From Cyanomargarita calcarea GSE-NOS-MK-12-04C (GTDB lineage Bacteria > Cyanobacteriota > Cyanobacteriia > Cyanobacteriales > Nostocaceae), in contig JAHHGZ010000007.1 of NCBI GenBank assembly GCA_019359595.1, forward strand, positions 124,001 to 188,000: 64,000 nucleotides of DNA, written 5' to 3'. Positions within the stretch are counted from its first letter, which is position 1; every line of letters starts with the position of its first letter. The notes beneath the pieces are model-generated. The model did no database searches, was not told the origin of the DNA, and was given only the letters and a program-made list of their open reading frames with translations. Below are positions 41,273-50,493 of this stretch, piece after piece. Made by a program: the position numbers and the translations under genes.

Positions 41273-42487
41273 CTATACGTTGATTGCGGTTAATAAATGC
41301 GACTGTTCGGGAATTTGTTCGACAATGGCTTTACCAATTTCAATTGAAGAAGTGGCAGCTGGAGAAGGTGCATTGCAAACATGGACAGAGTTTTGACCGT
41401 GAATAATCAAAAAGTCGTCTACTAGCTTGCCATCGTTCATCAAAGCTTGAGCCCGGACTCCGGCATGACAGGGGACTAAATCTTCCGAGCGCACTTCGGG
41501 TATTAACTTTTGCAAGCTTTTGGTAAAGGCTGCTTTACTAAAAGAACGAATGATTTCCTGTATTCCTTCATCAGCGTGTTTTGCTGCCAGTTTCCAAAAA
41601 CCGGGAAAGGTCATGACCTCAGCAAAATCACCTAAATCAAAATCTGTTTTTTTGTAACCTTCCCGCTTGAGACTGAGGACGGCATTTGGTCCAGCATGAA
41701 CGCTACCATCAATCATCCGGGTAAAGTGGACACCAAGAAAGGGAAAATCCGGATTGGGAACGGGGTAAATTAAAGTTTTTACCAGATGACGTTTTTCTGG
41801 GATGAGTTCGTAATATTCTCCCCGGAAAGGGACAATTTTTGCTTGAGGATCGACGTTGCTTTTTTTGGCAATGCGATCGCTATGCAGTCCAGCACAGTTA
41901 ATTACAAACCGGGTCTCAAAAGTACCGTTATTCGTTTCCAGTACCTGATTTTTACCGCTCTTGACTATTTTCTCAACTTTTGTATTCAGCCGGAGTTCGC
42001 CGCCTTGGTGTTGAATTATCTCTGCGTATTTTAAACAAACTTGTTTGTAGTTAGCAATACCAGTAGAATAAACCTTAATTCCAGCTACACAACTGACATG
42101 AGGTTCAACTTCTTTGACTTCCTCTGCGGTGATTCGCTTAACTTCAATACCGTTTTCTAAACCTCGACTGTAAAGATTTTCCAAGCGGGGAATCTCTTGA
42201 GAGTTACAAGCAACAATCACTTTGCCGCAAACTTCACTTTGGATTCCATGCTCTTGGCAGAATTGTACCATTGAGCGGCTACCATCATGGCAAAATTTAG
42301 CTTTGAAGCTGCCTGGTTTGTAGTAAACTCCGGAGTGAATTACACCGCTATTGTTCCCAGTCTGGTGAAATGCCCATCTGCTTTCTTTCTCCAGGACTAA
42401 AATTTTAGCACAGGGATAGCGTTTCCCTAAAGCCATCCCTGTGGAAAGTCCGACAATGCCCCCACCCACGATCGCAAAATCATACAT
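41273..42487 (-). CDS. lhgO: L-2-hydroxyglutarate-oxidase-like FAD enzyme
   Basis: From ATG 42487 (MYDFAIVGGGIVGLSTGMAL) the product has 404 residues. It carries the FAD dinucleotide site GGGIVG, TGNNSGVIHSGVYYKPGS (typical of LhgO), VNCAGLHSDRIA and a C-terminal HVCNAPSPAATSS. LhgO oxidises L-2-hydroxyglutarate to 2-oxoglutarate; the name is by family and the native substrate here may be a related hydroxy acid. It is set between rfbF and the epimerase in an otherwise sugar-nucleotide operon, which is unusual. The frame is open 16 codons further up. Confidence 0.85.
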   Translation of the reverse strand: MYDFAIVGGGIVGLSTGMALGKRYPCAKILVLEKESRWAFHQTGNNSGVIHSGVYYKPGSFKAKFCHDGSRSMVQFCQEHGIQSEVCGKVIVACNSQEIPRLENLYSRGLENGIEVKRITAEEVKEVEPHVSCVAGIKVYSTGIANYKQVCLKYAEIIQHQGGELRLNTKVEKIVKSGKNQVLETNNGTFETRFVINCAGLHSDRIAKKSNVDPQAKIVPFRGEYYELIPEKRHLVKTLIYPVPNPDFPFLGVHFTRMIDGSVHAGPNAVLSLKREGYKKTDFDLGDFAEVMTFPGFWKLAAKHADEGIQEIIRSFSKAAFTKSLQKLIPEVRSEDLVPCHAGVRAQALMNDGKLVDDFLIIHGQNSVHVCNAPSPAATSSIEIGKAIVEQIPEQSHLLTAINV

Positions 42488-42542
42488 TGGAATTCTTGCA
42501 CCTGAAACTATAGTAAATTTAAATGTTTGGGTCAAGTTTAAA

Positions 42543-42570
42543 GAGTTATGAGTTATGAATTATGAGTTAT
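42543..42570. repeat. Tandem heptamer GAGTTAT repeat
   Basis: Four near-perfect GAGTTAT/GAATTAT units between lhgO and rfbF, in the same style as at 13267-13294. Confidence 0.7.
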
Positions 42571-42621
42571 AAGTTTAATTTAACTCCAAACTCCAAACTC
42601 TTGAAGCTCCTAACTCTTTGA

Positions 42622-43395
42622 TTACCATACCTTCCAAGGGGCTTTGCTATTATTCCATAGCTCCTCTAAATATTTTTTATCTCTTAAAGTATCCATTGGT
42701 TGCCAAAAACCATCATGTTTGTAAGCAGATAGCTGTTCCATGTCAGCCAGTTTTTCTAATGGTTCTTTTTCCCACACAGTGAAATCATCAGCGATAAAAT
42801 TAATTACTTCCGGCTCTAGTACAAAGTAACCACCATTAATCCAAGCTCCATCACCTTCTGGTTTTTCTCGGAAGCTGGTAATTTTGGTTTGTTCGTTTCC
42901 TAAAACAATTGCACCAAAACGTCCTGGAGGTTGAACTGCGGTTAGTGTTGCTAAACTTTTTTGCTCTTTATGAAAGTTAACTAGTTCTGTGATATTCACA
43001 TTGCTTACACCGTCTCCGTAGGTGAAGCAAAAAGTGTCATTGCCGATGTGTTCTCTGACTCGCTTCAAACGTCCGCCAGTTAACGTGTTTTCACCAGTAT
43101 CTACCAACGTGACACGCCAAGGCTCTGCATTCCCTGCAACTATGTTCATCTGGTTAAAGCGCATGTCAAAAGTCACATCTGACATATGTAAGAAGTAGTT
43201 TGCAAAATACTCCTTAATCACATAGCCTTTGTAACCACAGCAGATGATGAAGTCATTAATACCGTGGGTTGAGTAAGTCTTCATTATGTGCCACAAAATT
43301 GGCTTCCCACCGATTTCAACCATCGGCTTTGGTCTAACGCTAGTTTCCTCGCTGATGCGTGTACCTAGCCCTCCAGCTAAAATCACTGCTTTCAT
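42622..43395 (-). CDS. rfbF: Glucose-1-phosphate cytidylyltransferase
   Basis: The 257-residue enzyme joins CTP and glucose-1-phosphate to CDP-glucose. The motifs are full: [20 protein letters not shown] (nucleotide-binding loop), [26 protein letters not shown] and the C-terminal [20 protein letters not shown]. Length is that of the family. It is the first gene of the operon, so CDP-glucose is the starting sugar. A CDP-glucose 4,6-dehydratase (RfbG) gene is not recognisable in the cluster. About 536 bases of spacer lie upstream. Confidence 0.93.
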   Translation of the reverse strand: MKAVILAGGLGTRISEETSVRPKPMVEIGGKPILWHIMKTYSTHGINDFIICCGYKGYVIKEYFANYFLHMSDVTFDMRFNQMNIVAGNAEPWRVTLVDTGENTLTGGRLKRVREHIGNDTFCFTYGDGVSNVNITELVNFHKEQKSLATLTAVQPPGRFGAIVLGNEQTKITSFREKPEGDGAWINGGYFVLEPEVINFIADDFTVWEKEPLEKLADMEQLSAYKHDGFWQPMDTLRDKKYLEELWNNSKAPWKVW

Positions 43396-43931
43396 GCAAT
43401 TAACCCATAATTCCTAGGTAGATGATTCTTGGACTTTCTCGAAAATCATATAAAAAAAATATGATTTTTTGATTTTCTCAGTAAATAATCTAACCGTAAT
43501 TTCATCCTCAAGTATGAAGACAAGATAAAAAAAACGATTTTGTGTGTAAAAAATTAGATAAGGTTTATGAAGAGAAAAGAACGAGACAAAAAAAATTCAA
43601 ATAACTAGTACAACAAGGCACTCATTAAAAAGTGAAAAGAGACTCATAAAGAAAGAAAAATATTTTATGGGCTTTTCAGCCATTTTAGATGGTAGGTTTA
43701 TTTCCACTGTTATGTACTACTATAAAGGTTGCCCCTTCTTAACTTAAAATCAGAAGAAACAACCTCTACTTATTATTCAATTTACTGAACAAGCACCCAT
43801 TAAAAAGTAAAAAGTCAATCAGAAAGAAGAAACAAAAAGGTTTAGAACAAGTAAATTTATTTATAAAAAAAGGTAAAAATATTTTTTAGAGACGCTCAGG
43901 CAGCGCAAAAAAAAATATGGGGATTTACTTT
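43396..43931. promoter_or_regulatory. Probable promoter region of the rfbF operon, with two imperfect direct repeats
   Basis: No gene is seen in these 536 bases. CAAGGCACTCATTAAAAAGT near 43614 and CAAGCACCCATTAAAAAGT near 43790, followed in both by AAAAG and a GAAAGAA stretch, are imperfect direct repeats 176 bases apart. The promoter of the island should be here. No -10/-35 pair is named. Confidence 0.5.
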
Positions 43932-46106
43932 TTACTTCTTTTGTCCCTGCACAGTTGTGTTTTGGAAAAAAGTTTCGCATTTATTTTCTACAACAACACA
44001 GATGCTGCTAAGGGCTTGTTGATAATTATCCATATCCCCTTGTTCAAGAGCAATTTTGGCCGCTATCTTCAAATCTTCAACGGCTTTGGTATGATGTTGA
44101 GTTGATTCGCTGCCTCCATATTGTGCAAGTTCATAACGAACAATACCTCGCTTGAGATAAACTTTTGCCATTCGAGAATCGAGATTTAATGCTCGATTAA
44201 AATCTTCAATCGCTTCTTTATATTCTCGCTCAAAATCACTACTGTATTGGGCAATTTGATAGCGAACAACGCCCCTTTGAAAATATGCTTCCGGCCGAGA
44301 AGAATTTAGATTGAGCGCTTCGTTAAAGTCTTGAATTGCTTTTTGGTAATCTTGCTGAGAATCACCACTATATTTGGCAATTTGCGAGCGAACAATACCC
44401 CGTCTAATATAGGCTTCGACCTCGGAGTGATTGAGGCGTAGGGCGTTATTGAAGTCTGCGATCGCCAAACTATATTCATGGTCGGGATCGCTGCTATATT
44501 CTGCAAGCATATGGCGGACGTTACCCCGATTTACATAAGCTTTTATTTCCGTGGGATTAATCCGAATTGCTTGGTTGTAATCTGAAAGTGCTGCTTCATA
44601 CTCTTTCAAATTAAAATGGGAGTTGCCACGATTGACATAAGCTCTTGCTTGTTCGGGGTCTTTTTCAATCGCTAGGCTAAACCTTTCAATTGCTTTCTCA
44701 AAGTCACGGACTTTGTATGAAGCATGACCTTGCTTGTAATACTCCCCAAAACTTAAGACGTTGTTATTTGCTTGACGGGTTATTTGTTGGCTAATTGTAT
44801 TTTGAGCAACAAAACGATGGCTAGTAAATCTAATCATTACGTCCAAATATCCCAACAAACCAAAACCCAGCAAGCAAAAAAGTATCGGATAGTATCTTCG
44901 TTTGTTTTGAGGTTTGTAATAAGGAATATTCTGGGTAGCGATTGATTGCTGATAATTAATTCGGTTAAACGGACTTGCTGGTTGTGGAAAACGTGGTGCT
45001 GGCACGTGCCGTCTTTTCGTGGGGATTCGCGGTTGCAGATGTTCTTTGCATTCTACTGCTTTTGGTGATGGAAAAGGGTCTCGTCCACCCAACCGTAATG
45101 TCCGTTCGCACCAGGGGCAGGTGTGCAGGTGGTTGTTGTAGCGGTGCTGGGGGTTATTGGTGCAGGTAACAAGGGATTCTTCAGCTTCTGCTAATGCAAA
45201 AAGCCAAGCTTGGGCTGTAGGTCGCTGATTCGGTTGGGAATGCCCATCCTCGAAACAACGGACAAACAGTTCTCGCAATTTGGGATGGAGAATTTCCCAA
45301 GGGGGGGCAATGGGGGTAGAAATATAAGGTACGTCCCGATGACGACTGTAAGGAAAATGACCTGCCGCAATCCGTGCTTCGTAGGGAGGAGGCTCACCTG
45401 CACCTTGATAAATACCAGAAAATGGATGGGTGCCTTCCATCAATAGTTGAAATAGCAGCACTGACAAGCCAAACAAGTCATGAGAAACTGCGCGATCGCA
45501 AGCCGCAAAAGTGATATTCTGGAGTTCTGGTGGCGTAAACTCTGGTTTGCCAACTTCGCAGCGGTAAACAATATTGTTATCAGGATCGGGCACTTGAAAA
45601 GAGTCGGTGTCTACGATTGTCACCAGTGCGGTATCGCTCACCATGATATTCGACTCATTCACATCGCCGACGCAGTAACCACTGTTGTGCAAAGCCGCAA
45701 AAGCCGCAGCCAAATTACGGGCAGTCCGGAGTAAATACTGATAATTAAATAAAGGACAATGCAGACGACGTGTTCTGGGGTTATAAAAGTCGATGATTGG
45801 CCGCATCTGGCGAATGCGGGGCATTAAAAAGCCGATAATGCGATCGCTGCCATCCGCTGAGATCAAAACTTCATTTGGCCAAGCTATAGAAATATGACCC
45901 AAGGAAGCCGTGGGATTCGACGGTGGGTGAGCCAACATCACAGCCAGCTTGCGAGCATGACTTACGGTTGGCTTGTGATAAATCTTCGCCACTAAATTCC
46001 CATCTATCGGCAATGTATAAACACATGCCTCACCCCCCCGCCCCAAACTGGCGGTGAGGTTGATCGGAGTAATTCCTTTGTCAGGAAGACAACGTAGTAC
46101 CTGCAT
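43932..46106 (-). CDS. Protein kinase-like protein with Zn ribbon, membrane span and TPR repeats (TerY-P triad)
   Basis: The 724-residue protein starts with a serine/threonine-kinase-like domain: glycine-rich loop LGRGGEACVYTL, VAKIY lysine, catalytic loop GDVNESNIMV (residues D and N kept, although HRD is changed), and TIVDTDSFQV in place of DFG. A four-cysteine/histidine ribbon follows (CTNNPQHRYNNHLHTCPWCERT, about residues 315-335), then one membrane span near 405-425, and five to six TPR repeats with NxGNSHFNLKEYEAAL-type pattern up to the end. It is the third gene of a vWA-PP2C-kinase set. The kinase would be antagonised by the PP2C. Targets unknown. Confidence 0.87.
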   Translation of the reverse strand: MQVLRCLPDKGITPINLTASLGRGGEACVYTLPIDGNLVAKIYHKPTVSHARKLAVMLAHPPSNPTASLGHISIAWPNEVLISADGSDRIIGFLMPRIRQMRPIIDFYNPRTRRLHCPLFNYQYLLRTARNLAAAFAALHNSGYCVGDVNESNIMVSDTALVTIVDTDSFQVPDPDNNIVYRCEVGKPEFTPPELQNITFAACDRAVSHDLFGLSVLLFQLLMEGTHPFSGIYQGAGEPPPYEARIAAGHFPYSRHRDVPYISTPIAPPWEILHPKLRELFVRCFEDGHSQPNQRPTAQAWLFALAEAEESLVTCTNNPQHRYNNHLHTCPWCERTLRLGGRDPFPSPKAVECKEHLQPRIPTKRRHVPAPRFPQPASPFNRINYQQSIATQNIPYYKPQNKRRYYPILFCLLGFGLLGYLDVMIRFTSHRFVAQNTISQQITRQANNNVLSFGEYYKQGHASYKVRDFEKAIERFSLAIEKDPEQARAYVNRGNSHFNLKEYEAALSDYNQAIRINPTEIKAYVNRGNVRHMLAEYSSDPDHEYSLAIADFNNALRLNHSEVEAYIRRGIVRSQIAKYSGDSQQDYQKAIQDFNEALNLNSSRPEAYFQRGVVRYQIAQYSSDFEREYKEAIEDFNRALNLDSRMAKVYLKRGIVRYELAQYGGSESTQHHTKAVEDLKIAAKIALEQGDMDNYQQALSSICVVVENKCETFFQNTTVQGQKK

Positions 46107-46153
46107 GATATAGTTATCAGTATAGAGATTTATGCCGAGATGAAAATTATTAC

Positions 46154-46936
46154 TTAATGATTGCTTAAAGCAGCAATTACCAGTGTCAAATCATCATCAG
46201 TACGTTGCGTAATTCGCTCGGAGCGTAAAAACCTCATTAATTGCTCTTTTGCTACAGCTTTGTCTTCAGTATTGGCTACGAAGTCAAACAGCGGTAAAAA
46301 AAACGGTTTGTGAGGGGCTCGAACACTCATATTGATTGCCAGCATTTGCAGCCCATCGCTCAAAACCGCAATATTCACTATAGCTTGACGCCACAGTCTA
46401 ATTTGTGCTGTTTCTAAAGCTCCTGGCGAGATTAAAAACGTGGTTTCATTAACATATTCACCATTATCGGGTACCGTCAGTGCAATTAAATTATCCATAT
46501 TATCTTTAGCCACGGCCACTCCGTCACCTATTTGCCCCACCGCTGCCATTTCTGGCGTAGCGATGGTCACAATTAAAGTGCTTGCTAAATCAGTAGTTTT
46601 TTTGTTACAGGCAATCGCTTCTTCCTCAACAGCTTTTTTTGCGGCTACCATTGCCTCAATTAAAAGCGATCGCACTACGGCATCGTCATCCAAAAGAGAA
46701 CGGTTAATTTCTTGAGTGGATAGATTTTCGAGCGCTGTTTCCACAGCAACCATCGCCCCAACTTTACTCAGTTTTGCCGAACCTGCACCATCTGCCACAG
46801 CAGCGATTAAAATTTCGTCTGGCAATACCAAAAAGTGGTGGGCATCCTGACAGAGTTGCTTGTTCTTAACATGGCTTGTCCCACATACCGACGCTGCTAG
46901 CACGCGCCAGTGAGGCATCTGTTTTGATGTATTCAT
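46154..46936 (-). CDS. PP2C-type protein phosphatase (TerY-P triad)
   Basis: From ATG 46936 (MNTSKQMPHWRVLAASVCG) the product has 260 residues and shows the metal-binding pattern NKQLCQDAHHF, LIAAVADGAGSAKLS (DGxG), and later AAVGQIGDGVAVA and TDDDLTLVIAAL, the order found in PP2C/PPM phosphatases. The frame extends upstream to 47002 and overlaps the vWA stop; GGTAG five to six bases before 46936 favours the shorter start, 46960 being another option. It lies 47 bases upstream of the kinase gene. It should remove phosphate from the kinase or its targets. Confidence 0.85.
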   Translation of the reverse strand: MNTSKQMPHWRVLAASVCGTSHVKNKQLCQDAHHFLVLPDEILIAAVADGAGSAKLSKVGAMVAVETALENLSTQEINRSLLDDDAVVRSLLIEAMVAAKKAVEEEAIACNKKTTDLASTLIVTIATPEMAAVGQIGDGVAVAKDNMDNLIALTVPDNGEYVNETTFLISPGALETAQIRLWRQAIVNIAVLSDGLQMLAINMSVRAPHKPFFLPLFDFVANTEDKAVAKEQLMRFLRSERITQRTDDDLTLVIAALSNH

Positions 46937-46986
46937 AGATTCTACCGAATTTGATGGCATGTGAGTATCAAGCCTAATAATAATTA

Positions 46987-47688
46987 TTAAACAGTCCCCC
47001 AACCAATTGGCGGTAGTGCCACCTGTTCCTCTACCTTCGATTGGGAGACAGCTGACATACTAGCTGACAACCAAACAAACATCTCTATAAAGTTTAATCC
47101 TTTAAGTTTCAAGGGTGTACGTACGGATATTTGACTTAAACGTGCCATATTAGCATTTTCTACCCCGACAGTAAAAAAAGCAACACGCTTGTTCTCTTCA
47201 TCTGTTTGCAGTCGGACAGAAGCTTGTTCTACAATATGATCTGGCTCACCTTGCGGCTCGCCATCTGTAATCATAAATACCCACGGGCGATAGTAAGCTA
47301 TGCCATTAGTCCGATATTGGGTTTTGCGTTCAGCGATCGCATCCAAAGCCTTATGAATTCCAGCCCCCATCGTCGTCAATCCTTGTGCTGTCAGTATCGG
47401 CGGGTTAAATTGATCCGCAGTCACAAAATCTTGGACTATACTGGCAGTACTGTCAAAAGTAATTATTGCTACTTCCACCCTTCTGGCTGCCAGGGAATTT
47501 TTAACTAACTCATCCTTCAAGCTCAGTAACCCTTGATTTAAAGCTTCTATCGCCTCTCCTTGCATGGAACCAGAGGTATCTAAGAGTAAGACGCAAGGAC
47601 AACGGGCTTCTGGGTTCTCAGCAAACTCAACTACTTGATCGAGACCTATTGTATCAAGCATAACTTTTGGTGTTATGTTAAAGTCCAA
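46987..47688 (-). CDS. vWA-domain protein, TerY type
   Basis: The 233-residue protein is a von Willebrand A domain with the MIDAS metal site: LLLDTSGSMQGEA at about residue 35, a middle Thr in GLTTMGAGIHKAL, and MITDGEPQGEPDH. No membrane span is present, so it is cytoplasmic, as in TerY. It is the first gene of the vWA-PP2C-kinase run. The frame begins at a TTG (47688, with AAGGA about 11 bases ahead) and has an ATG at 47661. The family pairs with a PP2C and kinase in stress-response systems of bacteria. Confidence 0.87.
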   Translation of the reverse strand: MDFNITPKVMLDTIGLDQVVEFAENPEARCPCVLLLDTSGSMQGEAIEALNQGLLSLKDELVKNSLAARRVEVAIITFDSTASIVQDFVTADQFNPPILTAQGLTTMGAGIHKALDAIAERKTQYRTNGIAYYRPWVFMITDGEPQGEPDHIVEQASVRLQTDEENKRVAFFTVGVENANMARLSQISVRTPLKLKGLNFIEMFVWLSASMSAVSQSKVEEQVALPPIGWGTV

Positions 47689-48274
47689 AGCTTTATTTTC
47701 CTTTTTCTCAAAGTATATAGTTCAACAAGCCACTCAGACTACAAATGTGGGGAAGTCGTCATAGATAGCTTATTGTCCATTAAACACAACGAACCTTTAA
47801 TATCCCTGTACATTTAATGAAATCTTTCTTAAGACATAATTATTTTGGCAAAATCAAATTTACATAGGCTAATCTTTGAGAAACAGCAGTAAATTTAACG
47901 AAATTTTTATATATCATCTACATAATACAGTAAATACGTACCTTTGCCTATGCATAATTTTAAAGATTTTATGTAGAAGCACTTCTTTTTAGATGAATTT
48001 ATTAATCAGAATTAACCATAACTGTATTCAACATAGACTTTTGTAATTATGCAAACTTTCAACTCAAATAATCAAAACAATAATTCTTATCAGTATCCGG
48101 TGCAAAAAAATGTAACAAATACACTATCATGGAATATTTTTAGCTTGTAAGATGTGTATATATCGAACAGTAAAAATCTTTTTTAGAGAAATATCAAAGA
48201 TAAAAAAACGCCTTTTTTCACAATAGTTATAAGCTGCAAAAATTGGGCCTAACATACCGGAAATCATCCAATAT
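47689..48274. other. AT-rich divergent spacer between triad and PATAN-REC gene
   Basis: About 586 bases between divergently transcribed genes. Both promoters must lie here. Only a 33-codon open frame (48049-48150) without ribosome-binding support is seen. No RNA gene or operator is recognised. Confidence 0.5.
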
Positions 48275-49672
48275 ATGAATAATTTTGGCACATTCACAAA
48301 ACTGCGTCCCCTGAGTTTGTTAAGACACTTATCTAGTTCTTCTGAGACTACTTGCTTACAAGTATCTAGCAACTCAGTTTTCTGGTCGATTTACCTAGAG
48401 CAAGGAAAAATAATCTATGCCACTCATTCAGTCGAACCCTTCGATCGACTAGAACGTCATTTACGTCGTTTGAGCCATCATATTTCACTGTTGAGCGGTG
48501 AAACCCGCATTCAATTAAGGATGATGTTTGAACCTGACTCACAAAATCAGTCAGTAGAACATAGTAATTCCACGGAAGAAGCAATTCCTCAGGAAGAATC
48601 TCCAGAATATCAAGCTATTTGCTGGTTAGTAAGTCAACGATACCTAGATGCGACACAAGCAGCCGTCCTAATTCAAGAATTGGTTCAAGAAGTAATTGAA
48701 TCGTTACTGTTAATCAAACAAGGTACTTATGAATTTACGGACATACTGAATAAACTTCCCAAAATTTGCAAGCTAGATACCGAGAAAATCATGGAACGCT
48801 GCCAAGAAAGGATAAAAATTTGGCAGTCTATGGCTCCGCAAATTTCTTCACCTTATCAACGTCCATATCTGTGGATTCAAACCAAAACCCAACCAAAAAA
48901 TTTACCAGAGCTACAGCAAAATTTAACTAATTGGATGAAGGGTTTTAGCCTGCGTCATCTGGCAGTAATCATGAACCAAGATGAACTACAACTGGCTAGA
49001 ACTTTATATCCTTACATCTTAAATGGGTCAATTTTGTTACACGAGCCAGACCCACCGTTTGATATCTTGCCAAAAAACTGTGAAGAGGTATTAAAAGTTA
49101 CTAGTCAATTAACTGAACTAACTAATCGGAAATTAATTGATAAAACAGTAGTACCGAGTAGCATTACCCCTCAAAACAGTTCGCATATACCTGTAGCAAA
49201 TACAGCAATTGGGCAGCGATTGCCACAAATTTCTCCTCCTCCCAAAGAAAATATTCCCGAACCAACTGCACCAGTAAACCCAAACCCTCCGACTGATAAT
49301 AGTCGGAAAATATACAAAATAGTATCTGTAGACGATAGTCCTACCGTCCTCAAAGAAATTAGCCGTTTCTTAGAAGACGAAAGTTTCACCGTAGTCACAA
49401 TTAGCGATCCAGTGAAAGCAGTAATGCCAATTATTCGGCACAAACCGGACTTAATTTTGCTGGATTTGAACATGGAAGGAATTGATGGATATGAATTATG
49501 CCGGATTATCCGCAATAACTCGCTGTTCAAAAAGACACCCATTATTATGGTTACGGGAAGCAAAGGACTTGTAGATAAAGTGAGAGCCAGATTGGTAGGA
49601 GCTTCGGGATATTTAACCAAACCCTTTACCCGTGCGGAATTGCTAAAAATGGTGTTTACCCATTTGACTTGA
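48275..49672 (+). CDS. PATAN domain response regulator (PatA/PixG-like)
   Basis: The 465-residue protein has an N-terminal PATAN/DUF4388 domain (LSLLRHLSSSSETTCLQV, FWSIYLEQGKIIYATHS) of about 200 residues, a helical middle region, a Pro/Asn-rich linker (about 295-345), and a C-terminal receiver domain with DDSPTVLKE, acceptor Asp in LILLDLNMEG, T in VTGSKG and K in TKPFTRAEL. Cyanobacterial PATAN-REC proteins act in phototaxis, pilus control and, as PatA, heterocyst patterning. The PATAN part binds other proteins, the receiver takes a phosphate. It is followed by a CheY-like gene 59 bases downstream. Confidence 0.92.
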   Translation: MNNFGTFTKLRPLSLLRHLSSSSETTCLQVSSNSVFWSIYLEQGKIIYATHSVEPFDRLERHLRRLSHHISLLSGETRIQLRMMFEPDSQNQSVEHSNSTEEAIPQEESPEYQAICWLVSQRYLDATQAAVLIQELVQEVIESLLLIKQGTYEFTDILNKLPKICKLDTEKIMERCQERIKIWQSMAPQISSPYQRPYLWIQTKTQPKNLPELQQNLTNWMKGFSLRHLAVIMNQDELQLARTLYPYILNGSILLHEPDPPFDILPKNCEEVLKVTSQLTELTNRKLIDKTVVPSSITPQNSSHIPVANTAIGQRLPQISPPPKENIPEPTAPVNPNPPTDNSRKIYKIVSVDDSPTVLKEISRFLEDESFTVVTISDPVKAVMPIIRHKPDLILLDLNMEGIDGYELCRIIRNNSLFKKTPIIMVTGSKGLVDKVRARLVGASGYLTKPFTRAELLKMVFTHLT

Positions 49673-49731
49673 AAATACGGGCACTGAGATTAGAGAATAC
49701 ATTTTTAAATATATAGGAGAGAGAAATACAC

Positions 49732-50094
49732 ATGGTGACAGTTTTAGTAGTGGACGATACTCCTTCGCAATTGGAGCTAATTAGCAGTTATTTGCGAGAC
49801 AGTGGTTATACGGTAATTATTGCTCGTGATGCTAAAGATGGCATGAATAAGGCACTTAGCGAGCAGCCTGATGCGATTATTACTGATGTTGTCATGCCAG
49901 GAATGAGTGGGTTTGAATTCTGTCGGACGTTGAAAAGAAATTTGGCTACTCAAAAATTGCCAATTATTATTTGTAGTTCTAAAGATAAAGATATTGACAG
50001 GATTTGGGGAATGAGGCAAGGTGCAGATGTTTATTTGACGAAGCCATTTAGCCGACAAGAATTGCTACGGGCACTAACATCTGTGGTTGGATAA
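49732..50094 (+). CDS. CheY-like single receiver (PixH/PilH-like)
   Basis: The 120-residue receiver has VDDTPSQLE (acidic pair), acceptor Asp in AIITDVVMPG, S/T in ICSSKD and K in TKPFSRQEL. It follows the PATAN regulator on the same strand. GGAGAGAG stands 7-10 bases before the ATG. The pair is the pixG-pixH/pilG-pilH type seen before chemotaxis-like genes, but here CheW, MCP and CheA genes are absent and pheT follows. A phosphate-sink or diffusible role is inferred. Confidence 0.9.
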   Translation: MVTVLVVDDTPSQLELISSYLRDSGYTVIIARDAKDGMNKALSEQPDAIITDVVMPGMSGFEFCRTLKRNLATQKLPIIICSSKDKDIDRIWGMRQGADVYLTKPFSRQELLRALTSVVG

Positions 50095-50493
50095 ATATGC
50101 CTCAATTCCACGGTCAAGGATGTAACAAACATCAAATCTTCGTAAATATTTGGGAAGAAAAAATTCTTGGGTTGGGTTAGCAAAGACACAGAAAAACAAG
50201 TTTCAGTTAGTGATTGTAACTGGAATAGATGTGGGCAATGTACCGCTAAAAAAGTCCGATTGATACAGCCAAACACGGGATTAATCGTGTTGTCAACTCG
50301 GAAAATGTTTAATTTAACGACATCAAGTCATTAAATTAAACACAGCACACCCTCCCCACCCTGCAACGCTAGCGGATGGGGTATCTCGCGGAAATTAAGA
50401 TGAAACAGCCTTGCGCTGCCAGAACGTAGTAGGATTGTTCAAGTAATAAAATTAAAACAATAGACAATTCAACAGAACAAACAGATATTTTTC
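50095..50493. other. Spacer before pheT
   Basis: About 400 bases. It contains a terminator-like hairpin (next entry) and a small ACACG/CGTGT stem near 50272-50290. The pheT promoter should be in the last 150 bases, but no motif is decisive. Confidence 0.5.
50306..50342 (+). terminator. Terminator-like hairpin after the CheY-like gene
   Basis: TGTTTAATTTAA and TTAAATTAAACA form a perfect 12-bp stem with a 13-base loop. The AT-rich stem is weak and no T-run follows directly, so the role is inferred from its position after the operon. Confidence 0.5.

Noticed and set aside
48049-48150. Small open frame of 33 codons (MQTFNSNNQNNN...)
   Set aside because: It is Asn/Gln-rich, lacks a ribosome-binding site and sits in an AT-rich divergent spacer; nothing supports translation.
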